This document shows positions 1 through 4,577 of a stretch of 5,984 bases of DNA, piece by piece. Made by a program: the position numbers and the translations under genes. The DNA comes from an uncultured Ellagibacter sp. (GTDB lineage Bacteria > Actinomycetota > Coriobacteriia > Coriobacteriales > Eggerthellaceae), in the NCBI GenBank assembly GCA_934613165.1, contig CAKTSW010000096.1:1-5984 (forward strand). Reading direction: 5' to 3'. Below the pieces are notes generated by a model. It did no database searches and was not told where the DNA came from. It was given only the letters and a program-made list of their open reading frames with translations. Every line of letters begins with the position of its first letter. Position 1 is the stretch's first letter.

Positions 1-37
1 CTCTTCTTTCCGTTCTCCTGCTGGTATATAGAGAGCG

Positions 38-835
38 CTAGCGCGAAGCCTTATGGGCTTCGAGCAGCGATTTGCCTGCGTCGGTCGCGACCCAGGCCCC
101 CCTCCAAACAAGCGCCCCGGCCTTGTCGAGCTTGTCGACGTAGAAGTCGGGCGCGAGTTGGTGCGAATGAGCCACCACGTCGTGAGCGAACTCGGGGGTG
201 GCGTCGAAATATTCCTTAATTTCCGGGAACGTGCGCGGCGTTTCGCAGAACGCGATGAGAGCCCAGAACGTGTCGGCCCGGTGCGGGTCGTGCGCGAGCT
301 GCGCCATAAGACGGCGCTTCGGCGAGAGAAGCTCCACCGCCGCGCGCCCCGCCGACGTGGCGCTTATCCGATACGTCGCGACGAGGTCGTCTTGGTCGTC
401 GGGGGAAAGCGCGTCGAGCGTTTCGGACGCGATGGGATTGCCCGCAGCGTCGAGCGGGGTCTCGTCGAGGCCGCCGGCGCGCACGAGCATGCCGATGAGC
501 TCGAACGGCGTTTGGATGACATGGCTGTAGACGGCTTCGTCGCTTTGCGCGATGAAGTCCTCGACTTCGGTGAATTCATGGGGCGTCTCGCAGAACGCAA
601 GCGTTTTATAAAGGATTTCGCGAAGGGAGTTCTGCGCGCCGATGCAGGTGATCACGTCGTCGAGCGCGTCTTCGTAGGTGCGCGCGCCAGAAGCATCCCG
701 CGCATCGTCGTCCTCGATGGAATTGCGCGCGCTTCGGCCGCAGCGGTTCTGCTCGGTCGTCGATCCCTTTTCAGCGTACTTCTCGAAACTGGCGGGTGCC
801 TCGAATCTCGGGAAAGGCTTCTCGCTGAGCTTCAT
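38..835 (-). CDS. Unrecognised protein with two tandem winged-helix-like modules (AFCETP repeats)
   Basis: I do not recognise this 265-residue protein. It has no signal peptide or membrane helix and is probably cytoplasmic. Residues 1-55 are polar, charged and probably disordered (acidic run EDDDARD at 41-47). Two similar modules follow: one at about 71-170 (ILYKTLAFCETP, then YRISATSAGRAAVELL) and one at about 187-258 (TFWALIAFCETP, then WVATDAGKSLL). Each reads as helices followed by a beta-wing-like strand and a T-x-A/S-G-x helix, the usual end of a winged-helix fold; module 1 carries an extra acidic insertion at about 124-152. DNA binding or a protein-interaction role is inference. The ATG at 835 is preceded by AGGGGAG (844-850) at 8 nt, a good ribosome site. 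It is divergent from the LuxR-type regulator across 218 bp, so co-regulation is plausible. The opposite-strand frame is arginine-rich and rejected. Confidence is high for a gene, low for function. Confidence 0.85.
   Translation of the reverse strand: MKLSEKPFPRFEAPASFEKYAEKGSTTEQNRCGRSARNSIEDDDARDASGARTYEDALDDVITCIGAQNSLREILYKTLAFCETPHEFTEVEDFIAQSDEAVYSHVIQTPFELIGMLVRAGGLDETPLDAAGNPIASETLDALSPDDQDDLVATYRISATSAGRAAVELLSPKRRLMAQLAHDPHRADTFWALIAFCETPRTFPEIKEYFDATPEFAHDVVAHSHQLAPDFYVDKLDKAGALVWRGAWVATDAGKSLLEAHKASR
44..62 (-). other. Hairpin overlapping the 3' end of the two-module gene
   Basis: CGAAGCC (44-50) and GGCTTCG (56-62) form a perfect 7-bp stem with a 5-nt loop. It lies in the last codons and is followed, in the direction of transcription, by the 10-bp palindrome GCGCTAGCGC (35-44) that contains the TAG stop. 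No T-run follows on the minus strand, so this is not a standard intrinsic terminator. It may help end or stabilise the transcript, or may be a chance product of GC-rich coding sequence. Confidence 0.3.
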
Positions 836-946
836 ATTCTCGTCTCCCCTCTTCTTTGCGCTACGTGCGCCGCGGGCCCTCTTTCCCGCGTGCGTCGCAT
901 TTCGTGAAATCCACTGTAGAGAGGAGACGTTTTCCCTGCATAGACA

Positions 947-958
947 ATAGTTAACTAT
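947..958. promoter_or_regulatory. Perfect 12-bp palindrome, candidate operator
   Basis: ATAGTTAACTAT is a perfect palindrome in the AT-rich core of the divergent region. It overlaps the minus-strand -10 candidate TATAGT (954-959). Its half-site ATAGTTA closely resembles ATAGTCA of the inverted repeat 26 bp further right. LuxR-type domains bind as dimers to short palindromes, so the neighbouring membrane LuxR-type regulator is the obvious candidate ligand. That link is inference. Confidence 0.5.
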
Positions 959-973
959 ATCGATTGCGATTGA

Positions 974-990
974 TAGTCAGTCGATGACTA
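974..990. promoter_or_regulatory. Inverted repeat TAGTCA-N5-TGACTA, candidate second operator
   Basis: TAGTCA (974-979) and TGACTA (985-990) are perfect inverted arms with a 5-bp spacer. With the preceding A the left half reads ATAGTCA, one base different from ATAGTTA at 947-953. The repeat lies between the plus-strand -35 candidate TTGATA and -10 candidate TAAAAG. A tandem CGATTG-CGATTG (961-972) separates it from the palindrome. Two related sites in one divergent promoter suggest cooperative binding by one regulator, probably the adjacent LuxR-type protein. Confidence 0.45.
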
Positions 991-1040
991 GATAAAAGAC
1001 GACCATTCGCGTTAGAATCAAGCCGTTCATGAAAAGCATT

Positions 1041-1047
1041 GGAGGGG
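1041..1047 (+). promoter_or_regulatory. Ribosome binding site fixing the start of the LuxR-type gene
   Basis: GGAGGGG is the only strong Shine-Dalgarno near the 5' end. It is 6 nt before the ATG at 1054 (8 nt if the GGAGG core is counted), but directly abuts the ATG at 1048 and lies inside the reading frame that would begin with TTG at 1039. This spacing selects 1054 as the start. Confidence 0.75.
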
Positions 1048-1053
1048 ATGCTC

Positions 1054-2592
1054 ATGAGTCGGAAAGGCGAGGCTTCGGGGGAAGCCGTCGAAAGGCAACA
1101 GGCCAAGAACGCGAAAGGCTCTTCCAAGCCTTCGCGCGGCCATACGGCGCTCGCATCGATAGACCGGCAGGTGCCAGGGCTCACCTATCTCGGACTTGGG
1201 TGCTGGATCGCCTGGAACACCATCGGGTTCTCGGGTGCCTTCTGGCTGCACGACACCGAGACGAGCATCCGCTCGGAAAACCTCATGATGGTCCATCTTG
1301 CCGCATGCGTCGCGACGTTGCTTCTGTTCGCCGCGTTCTCGAAACGCGCGTCGAAGATCGTGGCGAAAAACGCCTTCACCTATGCAGGCGCGCTTGTCGG
1401 CTGCGTAGGCACGCTCCTCATCGTGGCAACGCGGGAAGCGATTCTGCCCAACCAGTACCTGTTCTACGCCGGCTGCATCCTTTCGGGCGCAGGCACGACG
1501 ACGCTCTTCATGCGCGCAGCCGCTCTTTTCGGCACGCTCGCGCCCCATAGGGCCCTCTACACGATCGCCTTGAGCGAGCTGTTCTCAATCATGGTGTTCT
1601 TCGTTTTGAACGGATGCCCCAACGAGGTCGCGAGCGCATGCTTCGTCCTGTTACCGCTTCTGTCGGCGTTCTTCTTCAGCCTACGCAGCAAGAACGTGCG
1701 CGGGGAGACGCAAGTGCTCACGAACGAGGTTCCCATTCCCCGGAAATTCGGCATCCTCATGCTGTCGATCGGGTTGTGCTCGACGGCCCTTGAGCTTATC
1801 CGCTCGTACATCCTCATCGGCATGCCGCCCTCGGTAAGCGTCTCGAGCACCGCTATCGCTCAGTTCGTCGAGATATTCATCATGGCGGGCATCGCTCTCG
1901 TCGTTCTTCTCGCGCGCGGAAGCCGCGACGACTTCGGGAAGCTGTACTCGATTGCCGCAGGGGGCCTTACCCTGCTCATCGTGGTGGTGTCGATGTTCTC
2001 GCTGCGCTCGACCGCCGTCGCGTCGATGGGGTGGATCATCTGCTCGTGCTACAACATGGTGGTCTGGTCCATGCTCTACTACCTTATCTATCAGTGGAAA
2101 GCGAACGCCGTGCGCGTCGTGGCGCTCGGGAATGCGGCGCTGTCAGGCGGTTCGCTCGCCGCAGCGGCGCTCGCTATCGCGTACCAAAGCGCGCAGCTCG
2201 GCGACGACTTCATGCGCGTCGTCATCACGGTGATCGGCGTGGCGGTGCTCGTCGACGTGCTGTTCGTGTTCTCGGAAAAGCAGATCAACAGCCTGCTGCT
2301 CCCTATCGACGAGGCCACAGAAGATTCGGGAGACGACGGAGCGCAGCTTCGCGAGTCGGGGCTCTGGAGCAAGAAATGCGCCGCCGTGGCCGCACGCTGC
2401 CAGCTTTCGGCGCGCGAGGCCCAGGTAATGGAGGAGCTTTCGCGCGGTCGAAGCGCGCAGGAAATCGCCGACCGGGAGGTGCTTTCCATTTACACGGTAC
2501 GCGCCCACACCCGGTCAATCTACGCGAAGCTCGACGTGCATTCCAAGAAGGAGCTTGTGGAACTCATCAAGAACGAGCAGGTTTCTCAGTAA
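1054..2592 (+). CDS. Membrane-bound LuxR-family transcriptional regulator (12 TM helices + C-terminal LuxR HTH)
   Basis: A one-component regulator of 512 residues. Residues 1-40 are polar and probably cytoplasmic. About twelve hydrophobic helices follow, from LTYLGLGCW (about 43-65) to RVVITVIGVAVLV (about 388-408), with a longer loop at about 210-230 in the middle, as in a 6+6 transporter-like fold. An acidic linker (about 416-435) leads to the LuxR-type helix-turn-helix at about 447-508: LSAREAQVMEEL, IADREVLSIYTVRAHTRSIY, AKLDVHSKKELVELI. The T481-V482-x2-H485-x3-I489-Y490-x-K492-L493 pattern is the classic recognition-helix signature. There is no receiver domain with phosphorylatable aspartate, so a signal is presumably sensed by the membrane part. 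In Eggerthellaceae such proteins are a large family, some of which control neighbouring metabolic genes in response to substrates. Targets here are unknown; the divergent gene and autoregulation are the likeliest, given the operator-like repeats upstream. Confidence 0.93.
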   Translation: MSRKGEASGEAVERQQAKNAKGSSKPSRGHTALASIDRQVPGLTYLGLGCWIAWNTIGFSGAFWLHDTETSIRSENLMMVHLAACVATLLLFAAFSKRASKIVAKNAFTYAGALVGCVGTLLIVATREAILPNQYLFYAGCILSGAGTTTLFMRAAALFGTLAPHRALYTIALSELFSIMVFFVLNGCPNEVASACFVLLPLLSAFFFSLRSKNVRGETQVLTNEVPIPRKFGILMLSIGLCSTALELIRSYILIGMPPSVSVSSTAIAQFVEIFIMAGIALVVLLARGSRDDFGKLYSIAAGGLTLLIVVVSMFSLRSTAVASMGWIICSCYNMVVWSMLYYLIYQWKANAVRVVALGNAALSGGSLAAAALAIAYQSAQLGDDFMRVVITVIGVAVLVDVLFVFSEKQINSLLLPIDEATEDSGDDGAQLRESGLWSKKCAAVAARCQLSAREAQVMEELSRGRSAQEIADREVLSIYTVRAHTRSIYAKLDVHSKKELVELIKNEQVSQ

Positions 2593-2606
2593 TGAGCTGC
2601 AATCCA

Positions 2607-2628
2607 GCAGCATGTGGGACTATGCTGC
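2607..2628 (+). terminator. Hairpin after the LuxR-type gene, weak terminator candidate
   Basis: GCAGCAT (2607-2613) and ATGCTGC (2622-2628) make a perfect 7-bp stem with an 8-nt loop, 14 nt after the TAA stop. No T-run follows on the plus strand, so it may only protect the 3' end or act with Rho. It is the only hairpin close behind the regulator gene. Confidence 0.4.
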
Positions 2629-2660
2629 CAGGAGATTCCTTGCGATGGCAGCCGAAGGGC

Positions 2661-2695
2661 AAAAAGGCCCAGCCGCTCGTTAACGCGACTGGGCC
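2661..2695 (-). terminator. Rho-independent terminator of the NCS1 permease
   Basis: Read on the minus strand, GGCCCAG (2695-2689) pairs with CTGGGCC (2672-2666) in a perfect 7-bp GC-rich stem with a 16-nt loop, followed at once by TTTTT (2665-2661). It begins 24 nt after the permease stop codon. On the plus strand no T-run follows the same stem, so it is directional and serves the permease rather than the convergent regulator gene. Confidence 0.8.
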
Positions 2696-2719
2696 ATCCC
2701 GAATGCGAGGGCGGATGGA

Positions 2720-4249
2720 TTACTCAGCGGCAACTTCCCCTGCAGCCTCTTCGGTCTGCTTCCCCGCCGCGCTGCACGCGGCCAGGCGCTCCGCCTCGGC
2801 GGCGCGGACCTTGTCGCGCGTTGCCCACGAAAGCACGAGGTAGAGCACGACCGTCATGGGAGCGGTGGTAAGGAACGGCACCGAGACGGCGCCCGTGGAA
2901 TAGAGCACCATGTTCACGATGCTCGTGACGCCCAGCGTGACGACGCCGCGCCAGTTCACCGACTCGACCGACGACAAGGGCACCCCGCGCGAGCCGATCT
3001 TCATGGGCCCGCGGACGATGTAGTAGTCGGTGATGAGGAGCATGCACCAGGAAATGGTGAGAATCGACCCGAACGACATGAAGGCGTTCACCTGGTCCAA
3101 GATGTTGCCCAAGATGAAGGCGAGCCCGATGGCGTTGGCGATGACGACGGCAGCGGGCCAGGACAGCTTCACGCCGAACAGCGAATCGAACAGGTTCGTC
3201 ACCGCGTTCGCGCCGCCGATGGAATTGGAGGTTTCCACCTTCATCTGCGACAGGCAGATGATCGCGAGCCCCACCCCACCCGCAGCGAGCACGAGCGAAA
3301 TGCCGGGGTTGGTAATGGCCGCGTGCGCGGCGGCGGTGGCGCCCATACCCTGCGCCGAGAAGTACTCGACCGACTTCTCGAAGCCGAAGTACGTGATGAG
3401 CGCGCCGAAGAGGTAGGTGATCACGGCGAACAACGATCCCACGCCCGCGATGGGGACCAGGTCGCTTTCCTTACGGGCGAAGCGCGTGAAGTCGGCGGCG
3501 AACAGCGCGAGCAGGCCGCTCGTCATGATGGCGTAGTTCACGCCGTAGGCGAAGCCCTGCCCCACTTCCACGCCCGGGATCATGACGCCGTGAGTGAGTG
3601 CGTCTCCCATCTGGCCGTTCGCCACGATGAGGTGGACGACGTAGCCCATCACGCAGAACAGCGCCACGACGAACGCCGCGTTCATGCGCGCGATGACCTT
3701 CGTGCCGAAGAGCGCCATGAAAACCCACACGCAGCTGATGCCGATGAAGAGCGCCCAGCGTTCCCAGGTGGCATCGAGGCCGAACGCGTAGAGGATGGCG
3801 TTGCCGAGCTGAACGGTGCCCACGGCAAGCACGCCGACAAGCAGGAAGATCCACACAAGCGAGCCTATCGCCGACCCCTTCGTGCCGAAGATGTAGAGGC
3901 GGCTCGCCACGTTGTTGGGAAGGCCCTCTCGGAAAGTGATCTTGCCCACAAGGTAGGTGAGGACGAACGAGAGCGCGAAGGTGATGGCCATGGCCACCCC
4001 GCCGAGCTGACAACCCGCATAGAACGCCACGATGCCGCCGCCCATGAGCTTGGAGAGCGACGACACGACGCCTGAGAGGATGGCGGCGATGTCGGGCCAG
4101 GCCAAACGTTCCGAATCGGGTACACGCTCGAACAGCGACGACTGGGAAGTCGCCTTTCCCTTCGACGGCGCGCGTCCCTGGGCGGGAGCCGCCACTTCAG
4201 GCGTCGATTTCCCCTTCGCGGCGCTTTCCGCCGCAGTTTCTGCGTTCAT
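2720..4249 (-). CDS. NCS1-family (purine-cytosine permease, CodB-like) transporter
   Basis: Inner-membrane secondary transporter of 509 residues; family members import cytosine, purines, allantoin, hydantoins or thiamine precursors with a cation. Family signs: ERVPDSERLAWPDI (41-54) leading into TM1 with SSLSKLMGGG (63-72); FREGLPNNVASRLYIFGTKG (106-125) after TM2; ADFTRFARK (252-260), the DysRya-like segment; and ITDYYIVRG (406-414), the aDyf-like segment near the end. About twelve helices are visible. The region 333-354 (QMKVETSNSIGGANAVTNLF in part) differs from the CodB W-TN-x-N-xx-YS pattern as I remember it, so cytosine should not be assumed. It is longer than E. coli CodB (about 420) because of Ala/Lys-rich N-terminal (1-40) and Ala/Glu-rich C-terminal (480-509) tails. 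The ATG at 4249 is chosen because GAGGGG (4255-4260) lies 5 nt upstream; the in-frame ATG at 4279 has no ribosome site. A highly structured leader precedes it. Confidence 0.9.
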   Translation of the reverse strand: MNAETAAESAAKGKSTPEVAAPAQGRAPSKGKATSQSSLFERVPDSERLAWPDIAAILSGVVSSLSKLMGGGIVAFYAGCQLGGVAMAITFALSFVLTYLVGKITFREGLPNNVASRLYIFGTKGSAIGSLVWIFLLVGVLAVGTVQLGNAILYAFGLDATWERWALFIGISCVWVFMALFGTKVIARMNAAFVVALFCVMGYVVHLIVANGQMGDALTHGVMIPGVEVGQGFAYGVNYAIMTSGLLALFAADFTRFARKESDLVPIAGVGSLFAVITYLFGALITYFGFEKSVEYFSAQGMGATAAAHAAITNPGISLVLAAGGVGLAIICLSQMKVETSNSIGGANAVTNLFDSLFGVKLSWPAAVVIANAIGLAFILGNILDQVNAFMSFGSILTISWCMLLITDYYIVRGPMKIGSRGVPLSSVESVNWRGVVTLGVTSIVNMVLYSTGAVSVPFLTTAPMTVVLYLVLSWATRDKVRAAEAERLAACSAAGKQTEEAAGEVAAE

Positions 4250-4254
4250 ATGTT

Positions 4255-4260
4255 CCCCTC
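4255..4260 (-). promoter_or_regulatory. Ribosome binding site of the NCS1 permease
   Basis: GAGGGG on the minus strand, 5 nt before the ATG at 4249, decides that start. A second GAGGGG lies exactly inside the ten-codon extension (4272-4277), just after the in-frame ATG at 4279, and CATATGA occurs at both ATGs 30 bp apart, so the longer start is easily mistaken for the real one. The GGGGAA of this site is complementary to C-rich stretches in the folded leader. Confidence 0.7.
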
Positions 4261-4314
4261 TGATTCTTCGGCCCCTCATATGGAGTCATGCGTATCGATG
4301 CTGAGATATCGAAA

Positions 4315-4443
4315 CCTCAGAGAAGAGGGCTGTGGCGCTTCCCGGCATGAATAGAGGGAAAAGGGGGAAGCACCTAGTGGAGAGTTCGCTCTTAGGGGAT
4401 AAGAGCGCGGGATATGTGGAGGGAACAGCCCTCTTCTCTGAGG
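4315..4443. repeat. Perfect 19-bp inverted repeat with 91-bp spacer
   Basis: CCTCAGAGAAGAGGGCTGT (4315-4333) is the exact reverse complement of 4425-4443. The identity stops abruptly on both sides (A/G outside, G/A inside). A 19-bp perfect match at this spacing is far beyond chance. The immediate flanks show no target-site duplication, and no transposase is present, so a mobile-element origin is not supported by the window itself, although a MITE-like unit would look similar. Confidence 0.9.
4387..4407 (-). other. Internal 8-bp hairpin with C-rich loop
   Basis: CGCTCTTA (4387-4394) and TAAGAGCG (4400-4407) pair perfectly around a 5-nt loop that reads TCCCC on the minus strand. The loop plus its closing base, TCCCCT, is complementary to AGGGGA of the permease ribosome site, so a loop-to-Shine-Dalgarno contact is possible. 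Confidence 0.6.
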
Positions 4444-4474
4444 GATGGGCGCCCGATCGATGAAGGCGCCCATC
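4444..4474 (-). other. 10-bp perfect hairpin abutting the 19-bp stem
   Basis: GATGGGCGCC (4444-4453) and GGCGCCCATC (4465-4474) form a perfect, GC-rich 10-bp stem with an 11-nt loop. There is no base between it and the 19-bp arm at 4443, so the two helices could stack coaxially. No T-run follows on either strand, which argues against an intrinsic terminator. Confidence 0.7.
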
Positions 4475-4482
4475 GAGATTCG

Positions 4483-4496
4483 CGTCTTTCAAGACG
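4483..4496 (-). other. Small hairpin upstream of the structured leader
   Basis: CGTCT (4483-4487) and AGACG (4492-4496) form a 5-bp stem with a 4-nt loop. GTCTTTC (4484-4490) can instead pair with GAAAGAC (4518-4524), so the element has two exclusive partners. This is weak alone and is listed because it lies in a chain of structures. Confidence 0.35.
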
Positions 4497-4534
4497 TCAC
4501 CCGCCCGCAACGTTCTCGAAAGACAAGCGGTTCA

Positions 4535-4565
4535 CGGGCGGCAGAGCGCTACACCCCGCCGCCCG
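4535..4565 (-). terminator. Hairpin after the GntP-family gene, non-canonical terminator candidate
   Basis: CGGGCGGC (4535-4542) and GCCGCCCG (4558-4565) form a perfect 8-bp, all-GC stem with a 15-nt loop, 12 nt after the TAG stop of the GntP-family gene. Its position is right for a terminator, but the minus strand continues TGAACCGC with no T-run, so termination would be incomplete or Rho-dependent. Read-through would place the downstream structured region and the NCS1 permease on the same transcript. CCGCCCG at 4501-4507 can compete for the same strand. Confidence 0.5.
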
Positions 4566-4577
4566 AACAGGCTTTCC

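Larger units (their letters stand above)
836..1053. promoter_or_regulatory. Divergent promoter region between the two-module gene and the LuxR-type regulator
   Basis: This is the gene-free gap between divergently oriented start codons. About 940-1020 is clearly AT-richer than its surroundings, as expected for promoters in a GC-rich genome. On the minus strand TATAGT (954-959) is a good -10 candidate, with only a weak -35 (TCGACT, 979-984, spacer 19). On the plus strand TTGATA (970-975) lies 17 bp from TAAAAG (993-998), and TAGAAT (1013-1018) is an alternative -10 without a good -35. The two operator-like repeats sit on these elements. The sub-region 841-930 shows only the left gene's ribosome site and a small interrupted palindrome ATTTC-GT-GAAAT (899-910). 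The promoter calls are tentative. Confidence 0.5.
4315..4474 (-). ncRNA. Candidate structured leader RNA upstream of the NCS1 permease
   Basis: The stretch has no credible reading frame but dense perfect pairing. On the minus strand, 5' to 3': a 10-bp hairpin (4474-4444); directly abutting it the 5' arm of a perfect 19-bp stem (4443-4425); a C-rich joint; an 8-bp hairpin with loop TCCCC (4407-4387); another joint; a 7-bp hairpin (4371-4337) with a C/T-rich 21-nt loop; then the 3' arm (4333-4315), 65 nt before the permease ATG. This is a three-way-junction-like fold stacked on a hairpin. I cannot match it to TPP, purine, guanidine or other riboswitch classes I know. It may be an unknown regulatory leader, a processing or stability element of a transcript from the gene upstream, or a small palindromic repeat element. 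Transcription from the minus strand is inferred from both flanking genes; I found no convincing promoter. Confidence 0.45.

Noticed and set aside
1..37. AGGAG (15-19, minus) and TATATA (25-30) as signals of a next minus-strand gene
   Set aside because: No start codon within the window and no -35 partner; too little sequence to support a feature.
53..907. Long plus-strand frame (284 codons) opposite the two-module gene
   Set aside because: Arginine/valine-rich antisense translation without a ribosome site; the minus-strand frame has a good ribosome site, an internal protein repeat and sensible composition.
1039..1053. TTG start at 1039 or ATG at 1048 for the LuxR-type gene
   Set aside because: The Shine-Dalgarno GGAGGGG (1041-1047) lies inside the TTG-started frame and directly touches the ATG at 1048; only the ATG at 1054 has proper spacing.
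1029..1548. Overlapping frames on both strands within the 5' part of the LuxR-type gene
   Set aside because: Shadows of the GC-rich coding sequence; the third frame has the coherent 12-helix plus LuxR-domain product.
4250..4279. ATG at 4279 as start of the NCS1 permease
   Set aside because: In frame, but preceded by GACTCCAT without a ribosome site; the ATG at 4249 has GAGGGG at 5 nt.
4356..4423. G-quadruplex on the plus strand from the repeated G-runs
   Set aside because: Runs of GGG or longer are separated by loops that are mostly too long, and the same bases are accounted for by hairpins.
4315..4443. Known riboswitch (TPP or purine class)
   Set aside because: CTGAGA (4301-4306) on the plus strand recalls TPP, but the rest of the TPP consensus is missing and it is on the wrong strand for the permease. 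A purine-type three-way junction would have about 7-nt kissing loops and short joints, not 5- and 21-nt loops with 16-17-nt joints.
4444..4474. Intrinsic terminator of the GntP-family gene
   Set aside because: Strong stem but no T-run on either strand and over 100 nt past the stop codon.
4276..4510. Short minus-strand frames (65 and 74 codons) in the gap, possible leader peptides
   Set aside because: No ribosome site before either start, composition unlike a protein, and the region is explained better by perfect pairing.
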